Source: CAVSEK01 sp963726975
Lineage (GTDB): Bacteria; Actinomycetota; Actinomycetes; Mycobacteriales; SCTD01
Direction: 5' to 3'
DNA: 64,000 nt
NCBI GenBank assembly: GCA_963726975.1
Contig: CAVSEK010000004.1
Span: 434,001 to 498,000, forward strand
Position 1 is the first letter of the stretch. Every line of letters begins with the position of its first letter. Under the pieces are notes generated by a model that worked only from the letters and a program-made list of their open reading frames with translations, did not search any database and had not been told where the DNA came from. Position numbers and translations under genes: made by a program. Positions 25,406 through 34,010 of this stretch are shown here, piece by piece.

Positions 25406-26758
25406 GTGATGACGACCTCGGTGCTCTGGTTCCGCCGCGACCTGCGCCTGGGCGACTTCCCGGCGCTGCTCGCCGCCCGCGACGCCGCCGACGAGGTCGT
25501 GCCGCTGTTCGTCCTCGACGACGCGCTCCGCGGGCCGTCCGGCGCCCCGCGCCTGGCCTTCCTCTACCGCTGCCTGCGCGACCTGCAGGAGCGCACCGAC
25601 GGTCGCCTACGGGTGCTCACGGGCCGCCCCGAGCAGGTGCTGCCCCGCGTCGTGGCCGACGCCGGCGCGACCAGCGTGCACGTCAGCAGCGACCACGGGC
25701 CGTACGGCCGGGAGCGCGACGAGCGGGTGCGCGCGGCGCTCGGCGAGGTGCCGCTGGTCGCGACCGGCAGCCCGTACGCCGTGACGCCGGGCACCCTGCG
25801 CAAGGACGACGGGACGCCGTACCGCGTCTACTCGCCCTTCGCCCGGGCCCACCGGGCCCGCGGGGTGCACGCCCCGGCGCTGACGCCGCGGGTCGTGGGG
25901 TGGACCGACGGCGGCCTGCCCGACGACGGGGTGCCGGACGACCCCGACCTCGGCGACCTCGTGCTGCCCGAGGCCGGCGAGCGGGCCGCGCTGGGGCGCT
26001 GGCGGCGGTTCCTCGCGGAGGGCGCGCGGTCGTACGCCGACCGCCGCGACCGGCCGGCCGCCGACGGCACCAGCGAGCTGTCGGTCTACCTCAAGTACGG
26101 CTGCGTGCACCCGCGGACGCTGCTGCACGACCTGGGCGGCAGCGCCGGGGAGAGCACCTTCGCCGGGGAGCTGGTGTGGCGCGACTTCTACGCCGACGTC
26201 CTGTGGCACTCCCCCTCGTCGGCCCGCGAGGACCTCACCCCCGCGCTGGCCGGCCTGGAGTACGACGAGGGCGCCGCGGCCGACCGCCGCTTCGAGGCCT
26301 GGGCGACCGGCCGCACGGGCTACCCGATCGTCGACGCCGGGATGCGCCAGCTGCTGGGCCAGGCCTGGGTGCACAACCGCATGCGCATGGTCGTGGCGTC
26401 GTTCCTCGTCAAGGACCTGCACGTCTGGTGGGGCCGCGGCGCCCGGCACTTCATGCGGCACCTGCGCGACGGCGACCTGGCCAGCAACCAGCACGGCTGG
26501 CAGTGGGTGGCCGGCACCGGCACCGACGCGGCGCCGTACTTCCGCGTCTTCAGCCCGGTCCGGCAGGGCCAGCAGCACGACCCGGACGGGGACTACGTCC
26601 GGCGCTGGGTCCCGGAGCTGCGCGGGGTGCCGGGCAAGGCGGTGCACGAGCCGTGGACGCTGCCGGGCGGGCTGCCCGAGGGCTACCCGGAGCGCATCGT
26701 CGACCACGCCGACGAGCGGGCGGAGGCGCTGCGCCGCTACGCCGCGGCGCGGGCCTGA
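25406..26758 (+). CDS. phr: Deoxyribodipyrimidine photolyase
   Basis: 450 aa. Light-driven repair of cyclobutane pyrimidine dimers. The antenna-domain start is SVLWFRRDLRLGDFPALLAA. The FAD domain has STFAGELVWRDFYADVLW, RTGYPIVDAGMRQL, VHNRMRMVVASFLVKDLHVWW and the adenine/flavin loop DGDLASNQHGWQWVAGTGTDAAPYFRVF. The tryptophans of the electron chain are in place. Single gene, 34 bp after egtD. ATG 25409 is an alternative start one codon on. Confidence 0.96.
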   Translation: MMTTSVLWFRRDLRLGDFPALLAARDAADEVVPLFVLDDALRGPSGAPRLAFLYRCLRDLQERTDGRLRVLTGRPEQVLPRVVADAGATSVHVSSDHGPYGRERDERVRAALGEVPLVATGSPYAVTPGTLRKDDGTPYRVYSPFARAHRARGVHAPALTPRVVGWTDGGLPDDGVPDDPDLGDLVLPEAGERAALGRWRRFLAEGARSYADRRDRPAADGTSELSVYLKYGCVHPRTLLHDLGGSAGESTFAGELVWRDFYADVLWHSPSSAREDLTPALAGLEYDEGAAADRRFEAWATGRTGYPIVDAGMRQLLGQAWVHNRMRMVVASFLVKDLHVWWGRGARHFMRHLRDGDLASNQHGWQWVAGTGTDAAPYFRVFSPVRQGQQHDPDGDYVRRWVPELRGVPGKAVHEPWTLPGGLPEGYPERIVDHADERAEALRRYAAARA

Positions 26759-26779
26759 CGCCCGCTCCAGCGGCTCCGG

Positions 26780-27649
26780 CTACTCCAGCGGCTGCAGGGC
26801 CCGCGGCTCGCGCCGGGTGAGCGTCGTGCCGGCGCTCGCCACGCTGACGAGCAGCAGCGCGACCACCTCGCGCCCGCCGAGCGCCTGCGCGAGCAGCACC
26901 AGCCCGGACAGCGCCGCCGCGGCCGGCTCCAGGCTCATGAGGATGCCGAAGACGCGGGTCGGGATGCGCCGCAGCGCCACCATCTCCAGGCCGTACGACA
27001 GCGCCGACGACAGCACGGCGACCGCGCCGGCGGCGAGCAGCAGCCGGGGGTCGCGCAGCGCGGCGGAGGCCCCCTCGGCCCCGAACGGCAGGACGAGCAG
27101 CGCCCCGACCGCGAGCGCGACGGCGAGCCCGTCCAGCCCCGGCAGCACCGCCCCGACCCGCGCGCTCGCCACGATGTAGCCGGCCCAGCACAGGCCCGCG
27201 GCGAAGGCGAGCAGCAGCCCGGGCAGGGGAGCGCCGCCGGAGCCCTGCAGTCCGAGCAGCGCCACGCCGGACGCCGCGAGCGCCGCCCACAGGGCGTCGG
27301 AGGCCCGCCGGGTCTGGGCGAGCGCGAGCAGCAGCGGTCCGAGGAACTCCACCGTGACCGCGATGCCGAGCGGCACGGTCCGCAGAGCGAGGTAGAAGAC
27401 GAGGTTCATGCTGCCCATCGCCGCGCCGAGCAGCAGCGCGGCCGTCCACTGCGACCGGCCCCACGCGCGCACCCGCGGGCGGACCAGCGCGAGCAGCAGC
27501 AGCGCCGACAGGGCCAGGCGCAGCAGCGTGACGCCCGCGGCGCCGAGCTCGTCGAAGAGCTGCCGGGCCACGCCGGCACCCGCCTGGACGCTGACGATGG
27601 CGGCGAGCACGAGGGCCGGGGCGGGCACCCGGTCGAGCCGCGCGAGCAC
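26780..27649 (-). CDS. EamA/RhtA-type DMT exporter
   Basis: 289 aa with ten predicted membrane helices in two five-helix halves. It has the EamA pattern FYLALRTVPLGIAVTVEFLGPLLLAL in the first half and SYGLEMVALRRIPTRVFGILMSLEPAAAAL in the second. RhtA-type members export threonine, homoserine or related metabolites. The start GTG 27649 matches the family start (LDRVPAPALVLAAI); the frame is open further upstream but in a Gly/Arg-rich part. Convergent with the photolyase gene. Confidence 0.9.
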   Translation of the reverse strand: MLARLDRVPAPALVLAAIVSVQAGAGVARQLFDELGAAGVTLLRLALSALLLLALVRPRVRAWGRSQWTAALLLGAAMGSMNLVFYLALRTVPLGIAVTVEFLGPLLLALAQTRRASDALWAALAASGVALLGLQGSGGAPLPGLLLAFAAGLCWAGYIVASARVGAVLPGLDGLAVALAVGALLVLPFGAEGASAALRDPRLLLAAGAVAVLSSALSYGLEMVALRRIPTRVFGILMSLEPAAAALSGLVLLAQALGGREVVALLLVSVASAGTTLTRREPRALQPLE

Positions 27650-27788
27650 CGCTGCGCCCCCTCCCGTCCACCTCCCCGCCGTGCGCCTGTTCGCCCGTCG
27701 CCCCTCCAGTGTGCGACCGTGCGTGCGCGCGTCGCCCGACACGCCCCCGACACACCCCCGCAACGCGGGCAACACCGGGAGGGAGCCC

Positions 27789-28766
27789 GTGACCCCCGAC
27801 CTCGCCGTCCCGGCGGAGCCGGTGACCGCCGCGAGCGCGGGCCGGCCCGTCGCGCTGACCGGTCCGCCGGCTGCCCGCCGCCGGCGCGACCCGCTCGGCG
27901 CGCGCGTGCTGGCCTGGGCCTGCCTCGTCCCGTCCCTCGCGGTCTTCGGGCTCTTCGTCTTCTACCCGCTGGGCCGCTCGGTCTTCCTCAGCCTGCACGG
28001 GAACGACATCTTCGGCGGCGCCGGGGCGTACGTCGGCCTCGAGCACTTCGCCGACCTCGCGAGCGACCCGGGGTTCCGGCGGGTGCTCGTCGTCACGGCG
28101 CTGTTCACCCTGCTCACGGTCGTGCCGTCGGTGCTCGGCGCGCTCGTCGTCGTGCTGCTGCTCGAGCAGAAGATCCGCGGCTGGCGGGTCTTCCGCACCG
28201 CCTTCGCGCTGCCGTTCGCCTGCTCGGTGGCGAGCGCCTCGGTGATCTTCGCCGTGTTCTACAACCCGGCCAGCGGCGTGGCCAACGGCCTGCTCAGCCA
28301 CCTGGGCGTGCGGCCGGTGGGCTGGCTCACCGATCCCGACATCGCCCTGCTGTCGGTGGCGCTGACGTCGGTGTGGCTGATGCTCGGCTACAACGTGCTC
28401 GTGCTGTCGGCCGGCATCGGGGCCATCTCCCCCGACGTCGTGGAGGCGGCCCGGCTCGACGGCGCCTCCGGTCTGCGCCTGGCGCGCAGCGTCCTCGTGC
28501 CCCTGCTCGGGCCCAACCTGTTCTTCCTCGTCGTCGTCTCGACGATCCAGGCGCTGCAGAGCTTCGGCCAGATCCACATCCTCACCCGCGGCGGGCCCGA
28601 CGGGTCGACCCGCACGCTCGTCTACTCCATCTACGAGCTGGCCTTCGCCAACGGCTCGTCCGACTTCGGCCTGGCCAGCGCCCAGGCGCTCGTCCTGTTC
28701 GTGGTCGTTCTGGCCTGCACCGCCGTGCAGTTCGGCGTCCTCGAGCGGAAGGTGTTCTACGGGTGA
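27789..28766 (+). CDS. ABC sugar-type permease, UgpA/MalF-like
   Basis: 325 aa, six membrane helices, with the cytoplasmic EAA loop EAARLDGASGLRLARSVLVPLLGP that contacts the ATPase. QSFGQIHILTRGGPDGSTRTLVYSIY is the usual UgpA-like C-terminal part. First gene of the permease-permease-binding protein operon; the stop overlaps the next start (GTGA). Confidence 0.94.
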   Translation: MTPDLAVPAEPVTAASAGRPVALTGPPAARRRRDPLGARVLAWACLVPSLAVFGLFVFYPLGRSVFLSLHGNDIFGGAGAYVGLEHFADLASDPGFRRVLVVTALFTLLTVVPSVLGALVVVLLLEQKIRGWRVFRTAFALPFACSVASASVIFAVFYNPASGVANGLLSHLGVRPVGWLTDPDIALLSVALTSVWLMLGYNVLVLSAGIGAISPDVVEAARLDGASGLRLARSVLVPLLGPNLFFLVVVSTIQALQSFGQIHILTRGGPDGSTRTLVYSIYELAFANGSSDFGLASAQALVLFVVVLACTAVQFGVLERKVFYG

Positions 28767-29611
28767 GCACGACCACCGCGACCCCCGCCCGGCTGCCCGG
28801 CGCGCTCGGCCGGCTGACGACCTACCTGCTGCTCGTCGTCGCCGCGGTCGCCGTCGTCTTCCCGGTCTACTACGTCTTCGCCGGCGCGCTCATGGGCCCC
28901 GGCGAGATCGCCCGCTTCCCCCCGGCGCTGGTGCCGCACGCCCCGCGGATCGGCAACCTGCAGGGCGTGTTCGACGCCATCCCGCTCGGGCGGCAGTACC
29001 TCAACAGCGCGCTCGTCGCCGGGGCGATCACGCTGTCGCAGCTGGTCACCTCGGTGCTCGCGGCGTACGCGTTCGTCTTCCTGCCGCTGCCCGCCCGCAC
29101 CGCGCTGTTCGGCCTGTTCCTCGCGACGCTCATGGTGCCCTGGGAAGCGATCATCCTGCCCAACTACCTGGCGATCTCCGACGCCGGCCTGGCCAACACC
29201 TACCCCGGGCTGGCCCTGCCGTTCCTCGCGAACGCCTTCGGCACGTTCCTGCTGCGGCAGTCCTTCCGGCAGTTCCCCAGCGAGCTGCACGACGCCTCCA
29301 AGATGGACGGCGCCGGGCACGTGCGCTTCCTGTGGCAGGTGCTGCTGCCGCTCAACCGCCCGGCGCTCGCCGCGGTCACCGTCTACGTCTTCCTGTCGGC
29401 GTGGAACCAGTACTTCTGGCCGCTGCTCATCACCTCGACGCCCACGATGCAGACGTTGCAGATCGGCATCACCCAGCTCAACAACGCCGAAGCGGCCGAT
29501 CCCGGCCTCATCCTGGCGGGGGTCGCCCTGTCCCTGCTGCCGACCCTGCTGCTCGTCGTCTTCGGCCAGCGCTTCATCGTCCGCGGGCTCACCGCGGGCG
29601 CGGTCCGCTGA
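28763..29611 (+). CDS. ABC sugar-type permease, UgpE/MalG-like
   Basis: 282 aa. Six helices and the EAA loop in the form DASKMDGAGHVRFLWQVLLPLNRPALAAV. FLSAWNQYFWPLLIT and QIGITQLNN resemble UgpE of glycerol-3-phosphate importers. Coupled to the preceding permease. Confidence 0.94.
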   Translation: MSTTTATPARLPGALGRLTTYLLLVVAAVAVVFPVYYVFAGALMGPGEIARFPPALVPHAPRIGNLQGVFDAIPLGRQYLNSALVAGAITLSQLVTSVLAAYAFVFLPLPARTALFGLFLATLMVPWEAIILPNYLAISDAGLANTYPGLALPFLANAFGTFLLRQSFRQFPSELHDASKMDGAGHVRFLWQVLLPLNRPALAAVTVYVFLSAWNQYFWPLLITSTPTMQTLQIGITQLNNAEAADPGLILAGVALSLLPTLLLVVFGQRFIVRGLTAGAVR

Positions 29612-29675
29612 CCTCCCGCCGGCCCGGCCCTGCCCGGAACGGCCCGCACCCCCTCGTACGGTCGAAGGAGACCCC

Positions 29676-31088
29676 GTGAACGTCCGCCGCCCCTCCCGCC
29701 TGCTGCGGGGCACCGCGCTGGCCGCGCTCGTCGCGGCCTCGCTCACCGCCTGCTCGTCGGGCTCGTCGACGAGCGGCTCCGGCAGCGGCGCCTCGGCCGA
29801 CGCCGCGCCCGGTCCCGACGCCCTGGGCACCAGCCCGGTGACCGTGAGCTTCTGGCACAGCATGACCGGCAAGAACGCCGACGCGCTCACCGCGATGGTC
29901 AACGCCTTCAACACCCAGCAGGGCGGCAAGATCGTCGTGCAGCCGGTGTTCCAGGGCAACTACGACGACGCGATCGCCAAGTACAAGGCGTCCGTGCAGC
30001 AGAAGGGCACCCCCGCCCTCATGCAGGTCTACGACATCGGCACCCGCTTCATGATCGACGCCAAGCAGTCCATCCCGGCCGCCGCGTTCGTCAAGAAGGA
30101 CGGCTACCCCGTCGGCGACCTCGAGCCCAACATCGTCAACTACTACTCGACCGGCGGGCAGCTGCAGTCGGTGCCGTTCAACTCCTCGATGCCGCTGCTC
30201 TACCTCAACGCCGACGCCTTCAGGGCCGCCGGGCTCGACCCGGCCTCGCCGCCGCGCACCCTCGACGAGCTCACCGAGGCCGCCAAGAAGCTGACCGTCA
30301 AGGACGCCAGCGGCGCCACGACGCAGTACGGCTTCGGCGCCGCCATCTACGGCTGGTTCCTCGAGCAGCTCATCGCGCAGTCCGGCACGCAGTACTGCGA
30401 CCAGGGCAACGGCCGCGACGGCCTCGCCACCAAGACGCTGTTCGACTCGCCGCAGGGCGCCCGGGTCGCGCAGTGGTGGAGCTCGCTCGTCAAGGACGGC
30501 TACGCGGTCAACACCGGCCGCAAGACCGACGACGCGCAGGCCGCCTTCAAGGCCGGCCGGATCGCCATGAACCTGGAGTCCACCGGCGCGCTCGGCGGCT
30601 ACCAGGCGGCCTCGGAGGGCAAGTTCACCGTCGCCACCGCGCCGTTCCCCAAGATCAGCGCGCAGGACACCGGCGGCCCCGTCATCGGCGGCGCCAGCCT
30701 GTGGATCGGCCGCACCAACCACACCCCGGCCGAGCAGCGCGCCGCGTGGGAGTTCGCGAAGTACGCCACCTCGCCCGCCGCGCAGGCCACCTGGCACACC
30801 TCCACCGGCTACTTCCCGGTCAACGCCAAGGCCCTCGACGAGCCGGTCGACAAGGCGTGGGTGCAGAAGTACCCGCAGTTCACCACTGCCATCGAGCAGC
30901 TGCACGGCACCAAGCCGTCGACCGCCACCGCGGGCTGCCTGCTCGGCGTCATGCCGCAGGTCCGCAAGGCCGCCGAGACCGGCCTGGAGAAGGCGATCCT
31001 CGGCCAGGCCGAGCCGCAGGCGGCCCTCACCGAGGCCGCGGGCTCGGTGAGCTCGCAGATCGCGGACTACAACACCGCGGTGAAGTAG
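29676..31088 (+). CDS. Extracellular solute-binding lipoprotein, UgpB-like
   Basis: 470 aa. The signal peptide ends with the lipobox LTAC (cleavage before the Cys at about residue 26), followed by a Ser/Gly linker. The family-1 binding-protein fold begins VTVSFWHSMTGKNADALTAMVNAF, and PFNSSMPLLYLNADAFRAAGLDP and GYFPVNAKALDEP are typical of UgpB. Likely ligand: glycerol-3-phosphate, a glycerophosphodiester or a sugar. A ribosome-binding site (GAAGGAG) precedes GTG 29676. No ATPase gene is present in the operon. A terminator follows. Confidence 0.93.
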   Translation: MNVRRPSRLLRGTALAALVAASLTACSSGSSTSGSGSGASADAAPGPDALGTSPVTVSFWHSMTGKNADALTAMVNAFNTQQGGKIVVQPVFQGNYDDAIAKYKASVQQKGTPALMQVYDIGTRFMIDAKQSIPAAAFVKKDGYPVGDLEPNIVNYYSTGGQLQSVPFNSSMPLLYLNADAFRAAGLDPASPPRTLDELTEAAKKLTVKDASGATTQYGFGAAIYGWFLEQLIAQSGTQYCDQGNGRDGLATKTLFDSPQGARVAQWWSSLVKDGYAVNTGRKTDDAQAAFKAGRIAMNLESTGALGGYQAASEGKFTVATAPFPKISAQDTGGPVIGGASLWIGRTNHTPAEQRAAWEFAKYATSPAAQATWHTSTGYFPVNAKALDEPVDKAWVQKYPQFTTAIEQLHGTKPSTATAGCLLGVMPQVRKAAETGLEKAILGQAEPQAALTEAAGSVSSQIADYNTAVK

Positions 31089-31105
31089 CCCGCACCCCGC
31101 TCGAC

Positions 31106-31139
31106 CGACGGCCCGCAGGCACCTGCCTGCGGGCCGTCG
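31106..31139. terminator. Intrinsic terminator after the ABC operon
   Basis: A 16-bp perfect stem (the left arm begins CGACGGCCCGCAGGCA) closes over a 2-nt loop, 18 nt after the binding-protein stop. Confidence 0.85.
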
Positions 31140-31230
31140 TCGTGCCCACAGCGGACTCCCGGGGAGCACACAGCGGCCTCCCACCCGCGACCGGCACCGT
31201 CGTCGGCGACGGCCTACCGATGGAGCCCCG

Positions 31231-32622
31231 ATGACCCTCGCCCCGCCCCGGGTGCCGCAGACGACCGCGCCGGTCGGGCGCCGCACGCCCCCGTGGTGGC
31301 GCGCGTCGTCGCGCGACCTGGCCGTCGGGAGCCTGGTGCTCGTCGCCGGCCTGTGGCTGCGCGCTGGCGGCGCCGGGGCGCTCGCTGACGGCTGGGCGGC
31401 GGCGACGACGAGCGCCGGCCGGCTGCTCGGGCTGGTCGCGTCGGACCTGCTGCTGCTGCAGGTGCTGCTGATGGCCCGCCTGCCGTTCCTCGAGCGGGCG
31501 TGGGGCCAGGACGAGCTCGCCCGCCTCCACCGGCTCGTCGGCTTCTGGTCCTTCGACCTCGTGCTCGCCCACATCGCGCTCGTCACGCTGGGCTACGCGG
31601 GCGCCGACCACGCCAACCCGGCGGTCGAGCTGTGGCGCCTGGTCCGCGACGAGCCGGGCATGCTGCTGGCGGCCGCGGGCACCCTGCTGCTCGTCCTGGT
31701 CGTCGTGACCAGCGTGCGGCGCGCGCGTCGTCGGCTGCGCTACGAGTCGTGGCACCTGCTGCACCTGTACGCCTACCTCGGCGTCGGACTCGCCCTCCCG
31801 CACCAGCTGTGGACCGGCCAGGACCTCGCCGCGAACGGCCTGGCCACCGCGTACTGGTGGACCGCCTGGGCGTCGACCGCCGCCGCCGTGGTCGTCTGGC
31901 GGCTCGGCGTGCCGCTCCTGCGGACCCTGCGGCACCGCCTCGTCGTCGAGCGCGTCGTCGTCGAGGCTCCCGGCGTCGTCTCGCTGCACCTGCGCGGCCG
32001 GCGCCTGGACGAGCTGCGGGTGCGCGCCGGCCAGTTCTTCACCTTCCGCTTCCTCGACGGCCCGGGCAGCAGCCGCGCCCACCCGTTCTCGCTGTCGGCC
32101 GCACCCCGCCCGACGCAGCTGCGCATCACCGCCAAGGACCTCGGCGACGGCAGCGCCCGGCTGGCCCGCCTGCGGCCCGGCACCCGCGTCGTGGTCGAGG
32201 GGCCGTACGGCCGGCTCACTGCGGAGCACCGCACGACCCGCGGCGTCCTGCTGCTCGGTGCCGGCATCGGCATCACCCCCCTGCGGGCGCTCGCCGAGGA
32301 GATGCCCCAGGAGCCCGGCGACGTCGTCCTCGTGCACCGGGTGCGGTCGCCCGACGAGGCGGTCTTCGCCGGCGAGCTCGAGCAGCTGGCCCGACGGCGC
32401 GGCACCCGGGTGGTGCACCTGACCGGCCCGCGGGGTGCCGGCTGGGCGCCGGCCTCGCTGCGCCTGGACGACGTCGCCGCCCTGCGCGCCGTCGTCCCGG
32501 ACGTCGCCGAGCGCACCGTCTGGGTCTGCGGCCCGGACGAGTGGACGGCCGCGGCGCTGGCCGCCGCCCGCGCCGCCGGGGTGCCCGAGGAGCGCCTGCA
32601 CGCTGAGCGCTTCACCTGGTGA
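31231..32622 (+). CDS. Ferric-reductase-like transmembrane flavoprotein
   Basis: 463 aa. Residues about 30-220 hold six membrane helices with the histidines expected to bind two hemes (RLHRLVGFWSFDLVLAHIAL; ESWHLLHLYAYLGVGLALPH). The C-terminal FNR-type module has the FAD motif HPFSLSAAP, the NAD(P)H loop LLGAGIGITPLRAL and the terminal VWVCGPDEWT. It should carry electrons from cytosolic NAD(P)H to the outer face of the membrane. It precedes the FMN-binding and apbE genes in the same direction, which are its likely partners. Confidence 0.92.
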   Translation: MTLAPPRVPQTTAPVGRRTPPWWRASSRDLAVGSLVLVAGLWLRAGGAGALADGWAAATTSAGRLLGLVASDLLLLQVLLMARLPFLERAWGQDELARLHRLVGFWSFDLVLAHIALVTLGYAGADHANPAVELWRLVRDEPGMLLAAAGTLLLVLVVVTSVRRARRRLRYESWHLLHLYAYLGVGLALPHQLWTGQDLAANGLATAYWWTAWASTAAAVVVWRLGVPLLRTLRHRLVVERVVVEAPGVVSLHLRGRRLDELRVRAGQFFTFRFLDGPGSSRAHPFSLSAAPRPTQLRITAKDLGDGSARLARLRPGTRVVVEGPYGRLTAEHRTTRGVLLLGAGIGITPLRALAEEMPQEPGDVVLVHRVRSPDEAVFAGELEQLARRRGTRVVHLTGPRGAGWAPASLRLDDVAALRAVVPDVAERTVWVCGPDEWTAAALAAARAAGVPEERLHAERFTW

Positions 32623-32679
32623 CCGACGTGCGACCCGATGCCGGGCCCCGCACCGGTCGCGGGACAGCGCGCCAGCCCC

Positions 32680-32698
32680 GTTGCGCCTGCGTCGCAAC
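32680..32698. promoter_or_regulatory. Inverted repeat upstream of the FMN-binding gene
   Basis: GTTGCG-N7-CGCAAC, with a further GGCGCAAC half-site about 30 bp downstream. It lies in the 144-bp gap before the FMN-binding protein gene and could be an operator. No regulator is identified. Confidence 0.35.
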
Positions 32699-32766
32699 GA
32701 CTCGCCGCGCCGTGCGTCCCGGCGCAACGCACCCCACGACCCCCTCCCCCTGCTTGGAGCCCTCCT

Positions 32767-33231
32767 GTGCGCCGCATCGTCCTCGCCCTCCTGACCACCG
32801 TCACGGCCGTCGTGCTGCTCTTCGGCTACCGCACCAGCAGCCCGCCCGCGGCGGTCGCCACCGGCGCCGCCGGGTCGGCGACCACGCCGGCGAGCGGCAC
32901 CAGCGGCACCAGCGGGTCGTCCGGCACCAGCTCGTCGTCCGGCTCCTCCGGCGGGTCCACCACCTGGACCGGCTCGGCCGTCAGCACCCGCTGGGGCCCG
33001 GTGCAGGTGCAGATCACCGTCGCGGGCGGGAAGATCACCGCGGCGGACGCGCTCGTCGTGCCGAGCGGCAACCGGCGCGACGTCGAGATCAACGGCTACG
33101 CGGTGCCGATCCTCGACAGCGAGGTCCTGGAGGCCCAGGACGCCGACATCGACGCGGTGTCCGGCGCGACCGTCACCAGCGACGGCTACGTGGCGTCGCT
33201 GCAGTCCGCGCTCGACCGGGCCGGGTGGTGA
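32767..33231 (+). CDS. Membrane-anchored FMN-binding protein with flavinylation motif
   Basis: 154 aa. N-terminal signal anchor (IVLALLTTVTAVVLLFGY), a Ser/Gly/Thr-rich linker (about 36-66), then an FMN-binding domain of the RnfG/NqrC kind. Near the C-terminus DAVSGAT (residues 129-135) fits the covalent flavinylation consensus Dxx(S/T)GAT, with Thr135 the expected FMN attachment site. The stop overlaps the apbE start. It should sit outside the membrane and accept electrons from the ferric-reductase-like protein. Confidence 0.9.
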   Translation: MRRIVLALLTTVTAVVLLFGYRTSSPPAAVATGAAGSATTPASGTSGTSGSSGTSSSSGSSGGSTTWTGSAVSTRWGPVQVQITVAGGKITAADALVVPSGNRRDVEINGYAVPILDSEVLEAQDADIDAVSGATVTSDGYVASLQSALDRAGW

Positions 33232-34001
33232 CCCGCACCTGGGTCGAGACGGTGATGGGGCTCCCGGTGAGCGTGCGGGTGCGGGGCGGCGGGCCCGCCG
33301 CCCCGCGCGCCGTCGCGGCGGTCCTCGGCGACCTGCACCGCGCCGACCGCGTGTTCAGCACCTGGCGCGCCGACAGCGAGGTCGGCCTGCTGCGCGCCGG
33401 CGCCCTCGCCCCGGAGCTCGCCTCCCCGGCCGTACGCGTGGTGCGCGAGCTGTGCGCCCGAGCGCGGCAGGAGACCGGGGGGTGGTTCGACGCGGACCTG
33501 CCCGGCGCGGACGGCGTGCGGCGGTGGGACCCGACGGGCCTGGTCAAGGGCTGGGCGGTCGAGCAGGCCACCGCCGCCCTCGCCGGGCTCGACGGCGTCG
33601 ACTGGCTGGTCAACGCCGGCGGCGACGTCGTCGGCCGCGCGACGACCGGGCCGGCCTGGCGGGTCGCCGTCGAGGACCCGCGCGACCGCTCCCGGCTCGT
33701 CGCCGTCGTCGCGCTGACCGACGGCGCGGTCGCCACCTCCGGCACCGCCGCGCGGGGCGCGCACCTGCTCGACCCGCGCACCGGCCGGCCCGCCGCGCCG
33801 GACCTGCTCAGCGCGACCGTCGTCGGCCCGTCGCTGACGGTGGCCGACGTGCACGCCACCGCGGCGTACGTCCAGGGCCCGGGCTCGCTCGCCCGCATCG
33901 CCGGGCTGCCCGGCTACGAGGCGCTGCTCGTGCACCCGGACGGCTCGCTCACCGGCACGCCCGGGATGCGCGCCCTGCTCGCGGGTGCCCGGGCCGCCTG
34001 A
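33228..34001 (+). CDS. apbE: FAD:protein FMN transferase ApbE
   Basis: 257 aa. Transfers FMN from FAD to a Thr in the partner protein. It shows TWVETVMGLPVSVRVR at the start, ADRVFSTWRADSEV, GWFDADLPG, DPTGLVKGWAVEQA, NAGGDVVGRA, and the Mg-binding ATSGTAARGAHLLDPRTGRPA. It lacks a signal peptide, which is common in actinobacterial copies, so the site of flavinylation is uncertain. The start GTG 33228 overlaps the FMN-binding protein stop; GTG 33225 is also possible. Confidence 0.94.
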   Translation: MTRTWVETVMGLPVSVRVRGGGPAAPRAVAAVLGDLHRADRVFSTWRADSEVGLLRAGALAPELASPAVRVVRELCARARQETGGWFDADLPGADGVRRWDPTGLVKGWAVEQATAALAGLDGVDWLVNAGGDVVGRATTGPAWRVAVEDPRDRSRLVAVVALTDGAVATSGTAARGAHLLDPRTGRPAAPDLLSATVVGPSLTVADVHATAAYVQGPGSLARIAGLPGYEALLVHPDGSLTGTPGMRALLAGARAA

Positions 34002-34010
34002 GCGGACCCG

